DNA of 64,000 bases from Pseudomonas sp. 10S4 (GCF_034344865.1 NZ_CP133774.1:1984001-2048000); one strand, 5' to 3'. Numbered from the stretch's first letter, positions 48,333 to 58,526 are shown. Notes: generated from the letters alone by a model not told the origin. Made by a program: numbers and translations.

Positions 48333-49238
48333 ATGAGCAATGCCGCTTTAGCTGTAAAACCCGCTGTTCACGCGCTTGAAATCCATCCGGTGGCCGGCCG
48401 GATCGGCGCCGAGATCCGTGGCGTGAAACTCTCCGGCGAGCTGGACGCCAGCACCGTCGAAGCGATCCAGCAGGCGCTGGTCCAATACAAAGTCGTGTTC
48501 TTCCGCGAGCAGACGCAGCTCGACGATCAAAGCCAGGAAGCATTCGCCCACTTGCTCGGCGAGCCAGTGGCGCACCCGACCGTACCGGTACGCGATGGCA
48601 CCCGTTACCTGCTGGAACTGGACGGCGCTGAAGGCCAGCGCGCCAACTCCTGGCACACCGACGTGACTTTCGTTGACGCGTACCCGAAAGCCTCGATCCT
48701 GCGCTCGGTGGTGGCCCCGGCGTTCGGTGGTGATACCTTCTGGGCCAACACCGCGACGGCCTACAACGAGCTGGCGCCGGAGCTGCGTGAACTGGCAGAC
48801 AAGCTCACCGCCGTACACAGCAACGAATATGACTACGCCGGCGCCAAACCGGACGTGTCGGCGGAAAAGCTGGAGCGCTACCGCAAGATCTTCACTTCCA
48901 CCGTTTACGAAACCGAGCACCCGGTGGTCCGTGTGCACCCGATCAGCGGCGAAAAGAGCTTGCTGCTGGGGCATTTCGTCAAACGCATCAAGGGTTATTC
49001 CCTGGCGGATTCGGCGCATTTATTTGGTCTGTTGCAGAGTCATATCACCCGTTTGGAAAACACCGTGCGCTGGCGCTGGAAGGCTGGTGACGTGGCGATC
49101 TGGGACAACCGCTCCACCCAGCATTACGCGGTGGATGACTATGGGACTCAGGATCGGATCGTTCGCCGGGTGACGTTGAAGGGCGAGGTACCGGTGGGCG
49201 TGGCGGGGCAGCGGAGTCAGACCATCAAAGGCGCGTAA
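48333..49238 (+). CDS. atsK: alkylsulfatase AtsK (alpha-ketoglutarate-dependent dioxygenase)
   Basis: The 301-residue TauD-family enzyme has iron ligands H108 and D110 in WHTDVTF, the distal histidine near 264 (STQHYAV) and the ketoglutarate-binding arginine in RIVRRVTL. This matches the numbering known for P. putida AtsK. It oxidatively cleaves medium-chain alkyl sulfate esters to an aldehyde plus sulfate. The start at 48333 (MSNAALAVK) follows GAGGG. Its own LysR regulator is divergent, and a REP doublet follows. Confidence 0.93.
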   Translation: MSNAALAVKPAVHALEIHPVAGRIGAEIRGVKLSGELDASTVEAIQQALVQYKVVFFREQTQLDDQSQEAFAHLLGEPVAHPTVPVRDGTRYLLELDGAEGQRANSWHTDVTFVDAYPKASILRSVVAPAFGGDTFWANTATAYNELAPELRELADKLTAVHSNEYDYAGAKPDVSAEKLERYRKIFTSTVYETEHPVVRVHPISGEKSLLLGHFVKRIKGYSLADSAHLFGLLQSHITRLENTVRWRWKAGDVAIWDNRSTQHYAVDDYGTQDRIVRRVTLKGEVPVGVAGQRSQTIKGA

Positions 49239-49246
49239 AACACGGT

Positions 49247-49341
49247 CCCCTGTGGGAGCGGGCTTGCTCGCGAAAGCGGTGTATCAGTCAACATTTTTAT
49301 CGACTGACACTCCGTCTTCGCGAGCAAGCCCGCTCCCACAT
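49247..49341. repeat. REP doublet, GCGGGCTTGCTCGCG type
   Basis: Standard arms; the centre (ATCAGTCAACATTTTTATCG) is nearly the exact reverse complement of the centre of the doublet at 34310-34402, so the two are recent copies in opposite orientation. Confidence 0.92.
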
Positions 49342-49350
49342 TTGATTGGG

Positions 49351-50967
49351 TTACCACACGCCGATCTGGACCAATTTCTCGGTTTCCGGCTCACCATAAC
49401 GAAACCGCTGCCCGCGCAAATCAATCTCCTGATGACTAATGGTCGTGCGCCGCTTCAACCCGCGCACCCACTCAAACAAATACCCCGCATGCTCTTCACG
49501 AACCGCCGCAAACGCCGGATCCGCACCCAAATCACGCAACTCCTGCGGATCATTCTGCAGATCAAACAACTGCGGCCCAAATCCGTCGTACGCCAGGTAT
49601 TTCCAGCGCTCGCTGCGCACCATGGTCATGCGGCAACGGTCGATCGGCTGCGCAAGCCGCTCCCGCGCCGGGGCCTGGAACGCGTAGTCATATTCGCTGA
49701 TCGCATAGCGGCGCCAATTGGTTTTCACGCCGTGCAGCAGCGCAATCAATGAGCGTCCTTCAAGCCGGTGTTCAGCACTCGGCAAACCCAGCGCGTCAAG
49801 AAACGTCGGCAACGCATCAATGGTTTCCACCAGCCGATCATCCACCGATCCTCGAGTGATATCCGCCGCCACACGCGGGTCGCGAACGATCAACGGAATC
49901 CCCACCGCAGGCTCCAGCAAAAACTCTTTCTCCCCCAAATAATGGTCGCCCAGGAAGTCACCGTGATCGCTGGTGAACACAATTAGCGTGTCATCCCATC
50001 GACCGTTGCTCTGGAGAAAATCAAACAAGCGCCCGAGCTGATCATCGACCTGTTTGATCAACCCCATGTAGGTCGGCACCACGTTCAACCGCACCTCATC
50101 ACGGGAAAAATTCAGGCTTTCTTCATGCTGCCGAAACGCGTTGTACACCGGGTGATCACTCTCCTCGCCGAACGCTGCGCGCACCGGTTCAATCACCTGA
50201 TCGGCGCCATACAACGCGTGATACGGCGCCGGGGCGATGTAGGGCCAGTGCGGCTTGATGTACGACAGGTGCAGGCACCACGGCTGCTCACCTTGCTCAG
50301 CGATGAAGTCGATGGCGCGGTCGGTGGTGTAGACGGTTTCCGAATGCTGCTCGGGGACGCGGGCCGGCAGATGAGCGTTGCGCATTTTCCAGCCGCTGAG
50401 GATTTCATCCTGCGGGCCTTCGGCGGCGTTGGCCCAGTCGTGCCAGGGGTTTCGACCTTCAAAGCCGTTCTCGCGCAGGTAATGGGTGTAAGGCGCGGAT
50501 TCGCGTTTGTCATCGAACAATGGGTCGTCCGGGAAGATGCCGTCATGGCGAAAATACGCTTCGAAACCGACCTCGTTCAACACCTCGGCCTGATCGCTGG
50601 AGGGGGCGATGGCAAGTCGTTGCAAGGCATCCAGATTGGGCGTGGCGTGGGTCTTGCCCACCAGCGCGGTGCGAATGCCATGGGGGCGCAGATAGTCGCC
50701 GATGGTCAGCTCTTCCAGAGGTAAGGGCACCGCGTTCCACGCCACTTGATGGCTGCTGACATAGCGTCCGGTGTAGGCCGACATCCGCGACGGTCCGCAG
50801 ATCGTGCCTTGGGTGTAGGCACGGCTGAAACGCACGCCGGCAGCGGCCAGGCGATCGATGTTCGGGGTGTGCAAATGCGGGTGGCCGTAGCACGACAGGT
50901 AATCGCGGCGCAGTTGATCGCACATGATGTACAGCACGTTGCGCACGGGTTTTTGGGTGTTGGGCAT
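49351..50967 (-). CDS. sulfatase-superfamily hydrolase, phosphonate monoester hydrolase (PMH)-like
   Basis: The 538-residue alkaline phosphatase-superfamily enzyme has a formylglycine-type site CGPSR with the cysteine at residue 57, the position of the active-site formylglycine of Rhizobium PMH as I recall. Metal motifs are IMCDQLRRDY and IVFTSDHGDFLGDH. PMH-type enzymes hydrolyse phosphonate monoesters, phosphodiesters and sulfate esters, so the natural substrate is uncertain; in this cluster a sulfate ester such as choline sulfate is plausible. The start at 50967 (MPNTQKP) is chosen over the GTG three codons upstream. Confidence 0.88.
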   Translation of the reverse strand: MPNTQKPVRNVLYIMCDQLRRDYLSCYGHPHLHTPNIDRLAAAGVRFSRAYTQGTICGPSRMSAYTGRYVSSHQVAWNAVPLPLEELTIGDYLRPHGIRTALVGKTHATPNLDALQRLAIAPSSDQAEVLNEVGFEAYFRHDGIFPDDPLFDDKRESAPYTHYLRENGFEGRNPWHDWANAAEGPQDEILSGWKMRNAHLPARVPEQHSETVYTTDRAIDFIAEQGEQPWCLHLSYIKPHWPYIAPAPYHALYGADQVIEPVRAAFGEESDHPVYNAFRQHEESLNFSRDEVRLNVVPTYMGLIKQVDDQLGRLFDFLQSNGRWDDTLIVFTSDHGDFLGDHYLGEKEFLLEPAVGIPLIVRDPRVAADITRGSVDDRLVETIDALPTFLDALGLPSAEHRLEGRSLIALLHGVKTNWRRYAISEYDYAFQAPARERLAQPIDRCRMTMVRSERWKYLAYDGFGPQLFDLQNDPQELRDLGADPAFAAVREEHAGYLFEWVRGLKRRTTISHQEIDLRGQRFRYGEPETEKLVQIGVW

Positions 50968-51080
50968 GGGGTTCACCGATCAGAAGACAGGCGAGGGTTT
51001 TCGCTGGTGGGGTGGGGTTGAGGCAAGTGCATTTGGGGAATGGGTTTTATGCAGTGGGTGCATCGTTAGCCGGGCGGACG

Positions 51081-51175
51081 CCATCGCGAGCAAGCTCGCT
51101 CCCACAGGGAACTGGTGGTTGCCACAGAGAGTGGGCATTGCAGGATCTACTGTGGGAGCGAGCTTGCTCGCGATA
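51081..51175. repeat. REP doublet, GCGAGCAAGCTCGC type
   Basis: Arms CCATCGCGAGCAAGCTCGCT and AGCGAGCTTGCTCGCGAT are inverted between the PMH-like gene and the end of the LysR gene; the same AAGCTCGCTC variant as at 47128. Confidence 0.88.
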
Positions 51176-51183
51176 GCGGTAGG

Positions 51184-52128
51184 TCAGACAGCCAGATTTT
51201 CAAGAGAACACACCTCTTCATCCAGCTCATCAATCTCCTTGATCTGCGCAATCATCGCCTCGGCCAACGGCGACAACCGATACCCCGCCCGACTGACAAT
51301 CCCGTACCGCGTATACAACTCCTCCAGATCATCCGCCAAACCCTCAATCTTCAAACACACCAATTCACCCTTGGCGAGGTGCAGCGCATCTGAATACGCG
51401 CCGACAATCCCGATGGCATCCGAACGCATCACCACACTCAGCAGGCTGTAGCTGTTTTCACATTCCACGTTCGGCGTGAAATCCGGCCGCCCACTCAAGT
51501 CGACGATGACTTTGCGCAGGTTCGGCGGGCGAATGCTGACGGCCATCGGATAACTCATCAACTCCGCAGCACTGACACTCTCACGCCCCGCCAACGGATG
51601 CCCGGCGCGGCAGCAAAAATGCCATTTGCGTGGGCGCAGGCGTTGGGTCAGGTAGTCCGGGTCTGCTTCGAAATGGCGGGTGTCGGCGACGAAGAATTCG
51701 AACTCCTCACTCAGTAGCCGCTTGCTCAGGCTTTGCCAATCGTCGACCTGAAACTGCACCCGCGCTTTCGGATAGCGCCCGATGAAGCTACCGATCGCCC
51801 GCGGGATCAACCCGGCCGCCGGTGCCGGGCCGCAACCGAAGCGTAATTCGCCGGCCTCCAAGCCATTGAACTGGCTGATCTCGTTGGCCATCTGCTGCGC
51901 GCCGCTGACCAGCCGCCGCGCGTGTTCGAGCAACACCTGACCTTGTTTGGTCGGCGCCAGGTCCTTGCGTCCGCGATCCACCAACTGACAACCGACACTG
52001 TGTTCCAGCGCCTGAATGCTGCGGCTGAACGCCGATTGCGAGAGGTTCACCGCCAGCGCACCCGCGACGAAGCTGCGCTGGTCGGCGAGGGCGATGAAGT
52101 GACGAAGTTGGCGCAAATCGATATGCAT
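51184..52128 (-). CDS. LysR-family regulator, paralogue of the SftR-like regulator
   Basis: The 314-residue protein aligns along its whole length with the regulator at 47229-48149 (for example LRQLRHFIALADQRSFVAGA; ELRFGCGPAPAAGLIP; EFFVADTRHFEADP). The C-terminus is longer and acidic (KEIDELDEEVCSLENLAV). It diverges from the TonB-dependent receptor gene and probably controls it, with the ligand likely a sulfate ester or a reduced-sulfur signal. Upstream DNA is AT-rich, fitting a shared promoter region. Confidence 0.88.
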   Translation of the reverse strand: MHIDLRQLRHFIALADQRSFVAGALAVNLSQSAFSRSIQALEHSVGCQLVDRGRKDLAPTKQGQVLLEHARRLVSGAQQMANEISQFNGLEAGELRFGCGPAPAAGLIPRAIGSFIGRYPKARVQFQVDDWQSLSKRLLSEEFEFFVADTRHFEADPDYLTQRLRPRKWHFCCRAGHPLAGRESVSAAELMSYPMAVSIRPPNLRKVIVDLSGRPDFTPNVECENSYSLLSVVMRSDAIGIVGAYSDALHLAKGELVCLKIEGLADDLEELYTRYGIVSRAGYRLSPLAEAMIAQIKEIDELDEEVCSLENLAV

Positions 52129-52293
52129 TTTTCACATAAAAAATATCGGGCGAATGCATTGGATATGCATCAGGTGGACTCCTTATAAAGGCAATCTCTT
52201 ATGCAGTAAATCTTTCTAAAAACATAAATAAATAACTTAAAAGAATATGCAGGGCTGAAAGCGTTTGCGTGTTTTTTGATCAGGAGCCGCCCT

Positions 52294-54644
52294 ATGAGTC
52301 CGTTGAACCTCGCCTCACCCCTTTCGCCCCGACGGCTCAAACGCCTGCCCCTGGCCCTGTTACTGGCGGGGAGCGCCCAGGCTTATGCGGCCGACACCGC
52401 GACCCCCGAAGCAGCCCCCGTCGGCAAAACCACGGGCGACAGTTCACAGTTGGAAACCGTGACCGTCACCACCCGCCGCCGCGAAGAAAGTTCGCAGGAC
52501 GTGCCAACGCCGATGAGCGTGGTCAGCGGCCAGACCCTGGAAACCCAGCGGGTATATCGCATCCAGGATCTGCAACAACTGGTGCCCAGCGTCAACGTCG
52601 CCTACATGCATGCGCGCCAGTCCAGCGTGTCGATCCGCGGCCTCGGTAACAACCCGGCCAGCGATGGTCTTGAAGGCAGCGTCGGGCTCTACATCGACAA
52701 CGTTTACCTCGGGCGGCCGGGCATGGCGGTGTTCGACCTGATGGACATCGAGCAGCTCGAAGTTTTGCGTGGTCCGCAAGGCACGTTGTTCGGCAAAAAC
52801 ACCACGGCCGGGGTGATCAACATCAGCACCCGGGCGCCGTCGTTCACCCCTGAGCGCAGCATCGAAACCTCGGTGGGCGAGGACGGTTACTTCCAAACCA
52901 AGGGCACGATTTCCGGCCCGTTGAACGATGAACTGGCGGGGCGTTTTTCGGCCTATCGCTCGAGCAGTGACGGCGACATCAAGAACGAATACAACGGCCA
53001 TGAATTGAACGGCGGCTCGCGCGACGGCTTCCGTGGCCAGTTGCTGTTCAAGCCCAACGAGTCGTTCAACGTGCGCTGGATCGGCGACTATAACGAAGAA
53101 GATTCCAGCGCCGGCACCCGGGTGTTGTACAACACCGGGCCGACCATCAATGGTTTGAACCTTTACTCGGCGCGGGCCGCTACCGCTGGCGCCACATTGG
53201 TCAACGGCTCCCATCGCGAGGTCAATCTCGACAACGATCAACACGTCACGGTGCATCAGGGCGGCACGTCGGTGGAGGCTAACTGGACCTTGCCGAGCGA
53301 CTTCACCCTGACCTCGATCAGTTCCTATCGCTTTTGGAATTTCACCCCGCGCAACGACGATGGCCTCAACGTACCGGCGAGTTACAACGCCGGGGTGTCG
53401 GTGGAGGATAAGCAGTACTCCCAGGAGTTCCGCCTGGCGTCACCCAAGGGTGAATTCTTCGATTACGTGCTCGGTGCCTATTACTTCGGCTCGAACCTGG
53501 ACAACAAATCTTTCTCCTATTACGGCCCGCAAGCGGACATCTGGAACGGCACGCCGCGAGGCGCGCTGGCCAACGTCGACAGCGTCGGCAACGGCCACAT
53601 CGAAACCAACAGCTTTGCGCTGTTCGCCCAAGGCACCTGGCACCTCACCGAGCGCCTGGACTTCACCGCCGGGCTGCGTGGCACTTATGAAGAAAAAACG
53701 CCTGGGTGACGCGTGATGCGCCGGTCGGTGGCGCGGCAGTCACAGGCGCGGCGGCCACGGCACGAGGCGGTCGCGCCGGCGCATACGACTCCGGCGATTT
53801 GAATCAGTACAGCTCCAGCCCCTCAGGCCTGCTGAACCTGAGCTACCGCTTCACCGATGACCTGCTCGGCTATGCAACCCTGTCCCACGGCGAAAAATCC
53901 GGCGGCGTGAACCTCGCGGTCGGCTCCGCACCGACGGCCGGCGCCGACTCGTTGCTGATCGGCACCGAGCGTGCCAACAACGCCGAACTCGGTTTCAAAA
54001 GCACCCTGTGGGACAAGCGCCTGCAACTCAACGCCAACGTGTTCTGGACCCAGGTCAACGCTTACCAGACCAACGCCTATGACGACGTCAACCGTGTGCA
54101 ATACCTGACCAACGCCGGCTCCGTGCGCTCCCGTGGCGTGGAAGTCGAAAGCACGATCATCCCGTTGCGCGGCCTGACCCTGAACCTCAACGGCTCTTTC
54201 AACGACGTCAGCTACCTCTCCTACAAAGATGCCCCGTGCCCGCCGGAAGTCAGCCTGCGTTCGGGCGCACCGGCCTCTTGCGACCTCAGCGGCCACCAGG
54301 TGGTCGGCGCCTCGAAATGGATCGGCAACGCCAACGGCGAATACAAATGGAACCTGAGCAACGGCTTGGAAGAGTACGTCACCGGCAGCTACGCCTTCCG
54401 CTCCAAAGCGGTAGGCACGGTGGAGGATTCGGATTTCGGGCAAATCCCGAGTTATGCCGTGGTCAACTTATCCACAGGCCTGCGCGGGGACTTCCACCAG
54501 GGTCAGTGGGACGTCTCGCTGTGGCTGAAAAACGCCTTCGACAAAACCTATTACACAACCCTCTGGACCGGCGCCAACGGCGGTTATGAAGGCTTGCTCG
54601 GCACGCCACGCACCCTCGGCCTGACCGGTCGCTACGACTTCTGA
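52294..54644 (+). pseudogene. TonB-dependent outer-membrane receptor, SftP-like, one frameshift
   Basis: The receptor of ~784 residues has a signal peptide (LPLALLLAGSAQAYAAD) and a TonB-box region (LETVTVTTRRR). The plug domain (RGLGNNPASDGLEGSVGLYIDNVYLGR; LEVLRGPQGTLFGKNTTAGVINI) is followed by a 22-strand-type barrel ending in TRYDF-like LTGRYDF. The frame breaks after GTYEEK at an A6 run (53693-53698); one more A gives NAWVTRDAP and the second half. In P. putida the receptor SftP of the sulfate-ester locus imports aryl or alkyl sulfates; the same role is inferred here. AGGAG precedes ATG 52294. Confidence 0.9.
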
Positions 54645-54667
54645 TTCGTGACTCAAGGAGCTTCATC

Positions 54668-56011
54668 ATGGTGAGCATCAAAACGGCGTTACCCGTGTTG
54701 CTGTCCGGCGCAGTATTGAGCGTTGGCGCTTTCGCGGCGCCCAGCGTCTACCCCACCGGCGTCACCCGTTACGACCCGGCCAAAGCCTTCAACCAGTACG
54801 TGATTTTCAGCGGCGCCGACAAGCAGACGCACCTGATTGACATGAATGGCAACGCAGTGAAAACCTGGCCCCAGGCCGGTTTCCCTTCAGCAATCATCGA
54901 CCCGAAACTGGTCGGCGGCGAACGTGGCCACGTGCTGCTGCAACTGAGCGACAAGGACCCCGGCAAGCTCGGCTCGGTCGGCAATGGCCTGGGCAACCAG
55001 AGCGTCGGCGAACTGGACTGGAACGGCAAAGTGGTCTGGCAGTGGGGCGACAAGGCGCCGGGCGGCGCGGCGCAACAGCACCATGACCAGCGTCGCTTGA
55101 GCAATGGCAACACCGTGGTGCTGGCGAACAAGGTGCACAAGGTCGACGGGTTCAAAGTGCCCGAGGTGATCGACGATGCGATCTACGAGGTCAGCCCCAA
55201 GGGTGAGGTGAAATGGCAGTGGCTGGCCTCGGAACACCTCGATGAATTCGGTTTCACGCCCGAGCAGTTGAAGCTGGTGCGCGCGAGCGACAACCCGGAT
55301 TACCTGCACATCAATAACCTCAGCCTCGTCGGTCCGAACAAGTGGTTCGATGCCGGCGATAAACGCTTCAACCCGGACAACCTGTTGCTCGATTCGCGCA
55401 ATGCCAACTTCATCGCGATCATCGACAAGCACAGCGGCAAAGTGGTTTGGCGCCTTGGCCCGAACCTGCCACAGATCGATCCGAAAATCCCGCAGAAACT
55501 GCCGCGTCCGATCGACCAGTTCGTCGGCCAGCATGACGCCCACATTATCCCGGCGGGCCTACCGGGCGCGGGCAATCTGTTGGTGTTCGATAACCAGGGT
55601 TCGGCGGGTTATCCGAACGTCACTCTTGGGCTGATTTCCGGTTCACGGGTGCTGGAAATCGATCCGCTCAAGAATGAAATCGTCTGGCAGTACAGCGCGG
55701 CCAGTTCCAGGCAGCCGGGTTGGGCGTTTTACAGCTCCTTCATCAGCAGTGCGCGACGTCTACCGAACGGCAACACGTTGATTGATGAGGGCATGAACGG
55801 GCGGTTTTTCCAGGTGACGGCGAACGGTGAAAACGTTTGGGAATACGTCAGCCCTTATCTCGGCAAAGCACCGGGCAGCGATGCCATCAGCAACTGGGTC
55901 TATCGCGCGTTGCCTGTGAGTTATGACTGGGTACCAAAAGGGACGCCACGTTCGCAGACAGCGGTGATTGCACCGGGTGTGGGCGCGCAGCAGACGAATG
56001 CCAGTCGTTGA
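54668..56011 (+). CDS. exported arylsulfotransferase (ASST) family protein
   Basis: The 447-residue protein has a signal peptide (LPVLLSGAVLSVGAFA) and the repeated beta-propeller signatures of the ASST family: QTHLIDMNGNAVKTWP, GELDWNGKVVWQWGD, AAQQHHDQRRLSNGNTVVL, INNLSLVG and ARRLPNGNTLIDEGMNGRFFQV. ASST enzymes move sulfate from one phenolic sulfate to another through a histidine without PAPS. Placement directly behind a TonB receptor and within the sulfate-ester cluster suggests handling of aryl sulfates in the periplasm. The candidate catalytic histidines are in QQHHDQ and QHDAH; I cannot say which. Confidence 0.85.
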   Translation: MVSIKTALPVLLSGAVLSVGAFAAPSVYPTGVTRYDPAKAFNQYVIFSGADKQTHLIDMNGNAVKTWPQAGFPSAIIDPKLVGGERGHVLLQLSDKDPGKLGSVGNGLGNQSVGELDWNGKVVWQWGDKAPGGAAQQHHDQRRLSNGNTVVLANKVHKVDGFKVPEVIDDAIYEVSPKGEVKWQWLASEHLDEFGFTPEQLKLVRASDNPDYLHINNLSLVGPNKWFDAGDKRFNPDNLLLDSRNANFIAIIDKHSGKVVWRLGPNLPQIDPKIPQKLPRPIDQFVGQHDAHIIPAGLPGAGNLLVFDNQGSAGYPNVTLGLISGSRVLEIDPLKNEIVWQYSAASSRQPGWAFYSSFISSARRLPNGNTLIDEGMNGRFFQVTANGENVWEYVSPYLGKAPGSDAISNWVYRALPVSYDWVPKGTPRSQTAVIAPGVGAQQTNASR

Positions 56012-56226
56012 TTGTTTCGGCTTATCGCCAGCGGAAGTAATAGTGGTTCTATCTGGAATAACTTATGAAGACTTTGCATAGTTGATATCGCTTTTTCGTT
56101 GATTAATAACTGCGTTACGGCGTGGACAATAAACGAATGTCGAACCATGCTCTATTTCGTGAGTTTCAGGAGGAAACTTGCTCTCATCGGAAGACACTTA
56201 ATTTAAACGATAAAGGAAGTCGAACC

Positions 56227-56553
56227 ATGTCGAGCATTAATGGTACTTACGTTAACTCAAACTCTGGCGCCAAACTGGTTATTACCGATGGTAATGATTC
56301 GAATGGCACCTTCAGCGGCAAGCTGAGCCAGGGCGGTGTGAATTACGATGTCAGCTACGGGCACTACCACTTCCAGAACAGCACCGGGCAACCGACCATC
56401 ATCACCCTCACCGGGTTGAATGACGGTACGGGTTACCAAGCCTGGACGCTGTTTTCGCCGGACCACAATTATTCCCGACTACGGGCAGCGGGTTCGCGCA
56501 ATAACTTCGATGGTGATGTCGTGACATTGGGTGGCGAGTTCGTCAAGCAATAA
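56227..56553 (+). CDS. small beta-rich protein, possibly avidin-like
   Basis: The start at 56227 (MSSINGTYVNSNSGAKLVI) follows AAAGGAAG and gives 108 residues. The opening GTYVNSNSGAKLVITDG, then GTFSGKLSQGG, alternate strands in a way that recalls the first hairpins of avidin/streptavidin. GYQAWTLFSPD would match a central strand. Key biotin residues are not clearly conserved, so ligand and family are uncertain; a sugar-binding lectin is another option. There is no signal peptide. It has its own terminator. Confidence 0.55.
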   Translation: MSSINGTYVNSNSGAKLVITDGNDSNGTFSGKLSQGGVNYDVSYGHYHFQNSTGQPTIITLTGLNDGTGYQAWTLFSPDHNYSRLRAAGSRNNFDGDVVTLGGEFVKQ

Positions 56554-56570
56554 ACATCGCTGTAATAATC

Positions 56571-56609
56571 AACAGGCTGGAGCATTGAATATGCATCAGC
56601 CTGTTTTTG
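56571..56609 (+). terminator. terminator after the small beta-rich protein gene
   Basis: AACAGGCTG and CAGCCTGTT pair with a self-complementary loop (GCATTGAATATGC) and a following T run. Confidence 0.8.
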
Positions 56610-56938
56610 TTTGTGTGGACTATCACTTTATTGTTAGTTGTTTTTGGCTGTTCTATGTCGCACTTCTCTCCTGAATCGATGCCTTCGGCGAATACTTTCA
56701 ATGCTTGAAAAGCATCGTTTTTCGCACGCATCGCTACAGCCCTTGTACGGCGTGGCTTTGGCGAAAGTGATTGCTTCATATATTCGATTCAGGTCTATCC
56801 ATAACTTTAAAGGTTACTTTCAGAGATAAGCGTCTGGCCCAATGATTGGCCCGTCGATACGCCTCGCGGGGGATTCAAGTGCGGGTGTGTCGAGCTGTTC
56901 ATGAACAGACCGTAAAAGAGACCGCAGGGAGTTAATCA
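56610..56938. promoter_or_regulatory. gap upstream of tonB; no gene seen
   Basis: About 330 bp without a credible gene; a 63-codon frame at 56638-56829 lacks a binding site. It must contain the tonB-exbB-exbD promoter. I see no recognisable Fur box, so iron control is not supported. Confidence 0.4.
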
Positions 56939-57754
56939 ATGGGCAATGTCCAGACCGCCGCCGGCGCACATGAGGTGCTCTGGCGCCAGGCGCCGAGTGG
57001 CGAGTTGGTCGACCTCGGCCGGGTGCACCGCGTGCCGTTGGGTCAGTTGCGTTTGCAACGTGCGCCCAAGGGCATTCTGAGCCGGCGCGAAGCGATCCTG
57101 CTCGGTGTGCTGGCGTTGCTGGTGCATGGCGCGGTGATCTATTGGGTCAATCAGCAACCGACCACCGTGCTGCCGATCGTGCCGCCGGAAATTCCGCCGA
57201 TGACCATCGAGTTTTCGCGCCCGGCACCGCCCGTGGTCGAGCCGCCACCGCCACAACCTGCTCAACCCGTGGTCGAGCCACCGCCGCCCGTGGAAGACGA
57301 GTTGGCCGTGAAGCCGCCGCCACCAAAACCGATTCCAAAGCCAAAACCAAAACCGGTCGCTAAGCCCGTACCGAAACCAGCTCCCAAAGCTGTTGAACAG
57401 CCGCCAGCACCGCCGCAACCAACGGCACCTGTCGCAGCCCCGGCGCCACCCGCACCACCGGCGCCCGCGCCAGTGACCCCGGCCTCGGCCAACGTCGCGT
57501 ACTTGAAAAACCCGGCGCCGGAATATCCGTCCCTGGCTCAGCGTCGCGGTTGGGAAGGCACGGTGTTGTTGCGGGTGCATGTGATGGCCAACGGCAAACC
57601 GGGCGAGATCCAGATTCAGAAAAGCAGTGGTCGCGACCAGCTCGACGACGCGGCGTTAACCGCCGTGAAGCGTTGGAGTTTCGTGCCGGCCAAGCAAGGT
57701 GATGTTGCCCAGGATGGCTGGGTCAGCGTGCCCATCGATTTCAAGATTCATTAA
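56939..57754 (+). CDS. tonB: TonB energy transducer
   Basis: The 271-residue protein has a cytosolic N-terminus of ~50 residues (longer than E. coli TonB), one transmembrane helix (AILLGVLALLVHGAVIYWV, ~58-76), and a long Pro/Lys/Val-rich periplasmic spacer (VEPPPPQPAQPVVEPP, then KPIPKPKPKPVAKPVPK). The C-terminal TonB domain contains NPAPEYPSLAQRRGWEG and VKRWSFVPAKQ. It couples the ExbB-ExbD proton motor to outer-membrane receptors. AGGGAG precedes the ATG. Its neighbours suggest it serves the sulfate-ester receptor, though it could serve others. Confidence 0.93.
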   Translation: MGNVQTAAGAHEVLWRQAPSGELVDLGRVHRVPLGQLRLQRAPKGILSRREAILLGVLALLVHGAVIYWVNQQPTTVLPIVPPEIPPMTIEFSRPAPPVVEPPPPQPAQPVVEPPPPVEDELAVKPPPPKPIPKPKPKPVAKPVPKPAPKAVEQPPAPPQPTAPVAAPAPPAPPAPAPVTPASANVAYLKNPAPEYPSLAQRRGWEGTVLLRVHVMANGKPGEIQIQKSSGRDQLDDAALTAVKRWSFVPAKQGDVAQDGWVSVPIDFKIH

Positions 57755-57799
57755 ACCGAAACCAATTTCGCGCGAAACGTTTACACGAGGGAATACATC

Positions 57800-58525
57800 A
57801 TGACGTTACTAGCCTCTCCACTTGAATCCATCGAAGGTGCGGTGATCTGGCTGCTGGTGGTTTTTTCCGTTGCCACCTGGGGTTTGGCGTTGCTCAAGGG
57901 CGTGCAATTCGGGCGCTTGAAAGCCCAGGATAAGAAATTTCATAAACAGTTCTGGGCCGCGTCGAGTCTCGACTCAGCGGCCGAGCTGAGCGAAACCCAG
58001 CCAGGCGCGGCGGCCCGTGTGGCCCAGGCCGGTTACGCGGCGATCCAGGTAGGTGAAGCGCCGGCCACGAATGACTTGAGCCAGGCGATCAATCATCAGG
58101 ATCGTCTGGAGCGTGCGTTGCGTCAGCAGATCGTCCGCGAGCGTCGTTCGCTGGAAACCGGGCTGGCGGTGGTCGCGAGTATTGGCAGCACCTCGCCGTT
58201 CATTGGCTTGTTCGGCACGGTGTGGGGAATCATGGAAGCGTTGAAAGGCATCAGCGCGGCGGGTTCGGCGAGCCTGGAAACGGTGGCCGGGCCGATTGGT
58301 GCAGCACTGGTCGCCACCGGTGTGGGGATCGCGGTCGCGGTGCCGGCGGTGCTGGTTTACAACTACTTTTTGCGGCGCCTGAAACTCACGGCGGCGGACC
58401 TGGATGACTTCGCCCATGACTTCTACAGCCTGGCGCAGAAGAGTTCGTTCCGTCTGCTGATTCACCCGACCTCGCACAAAGTCGTGGCCCAGGGCGGTGC
58501 GCAGAAAGTGAAGGAGGCGTCCTGA
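57800..58525 (+). CDS. exbB: ExbB-type MotA/TolQ/ExbB proton channel subunit
   Basis: The 241-residue protein has three transmembrane helices (AVIWLLVVFSVATWGLALL; ASIGSTSPFIGLFGTVWGIM; GIAVAVPAVLVYNYF) and the conserved GLFGTVWGIMEA and LVATGVGIAVAVPA segments of the family. It forms the pentameric part of the TonB motor. exbD follows after one intervening base. Confidence 0.95.
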   Translation: MTLLASPLESIEGAVIWLLVVFSVATWGLALLKGVQFGRLKAQDKKFHKQFWAASSLDSAAELSETQPGAAARVAQAGYAAIQVGEAPATNDLSQAINHQDRLERALRQQIVRERRSLETGLAVVASIGSTSPFIGLFGTVWGIMEALKGISAAGSASLETVAGPIGAALVATGVGIAVAVPAVLVYNYFLRRLKLTAADLDDFAHDFYSLAQKSSFRLLIHPTSHKVVAQGGAQKVKEAS

Positions 58526-58526
58526 T

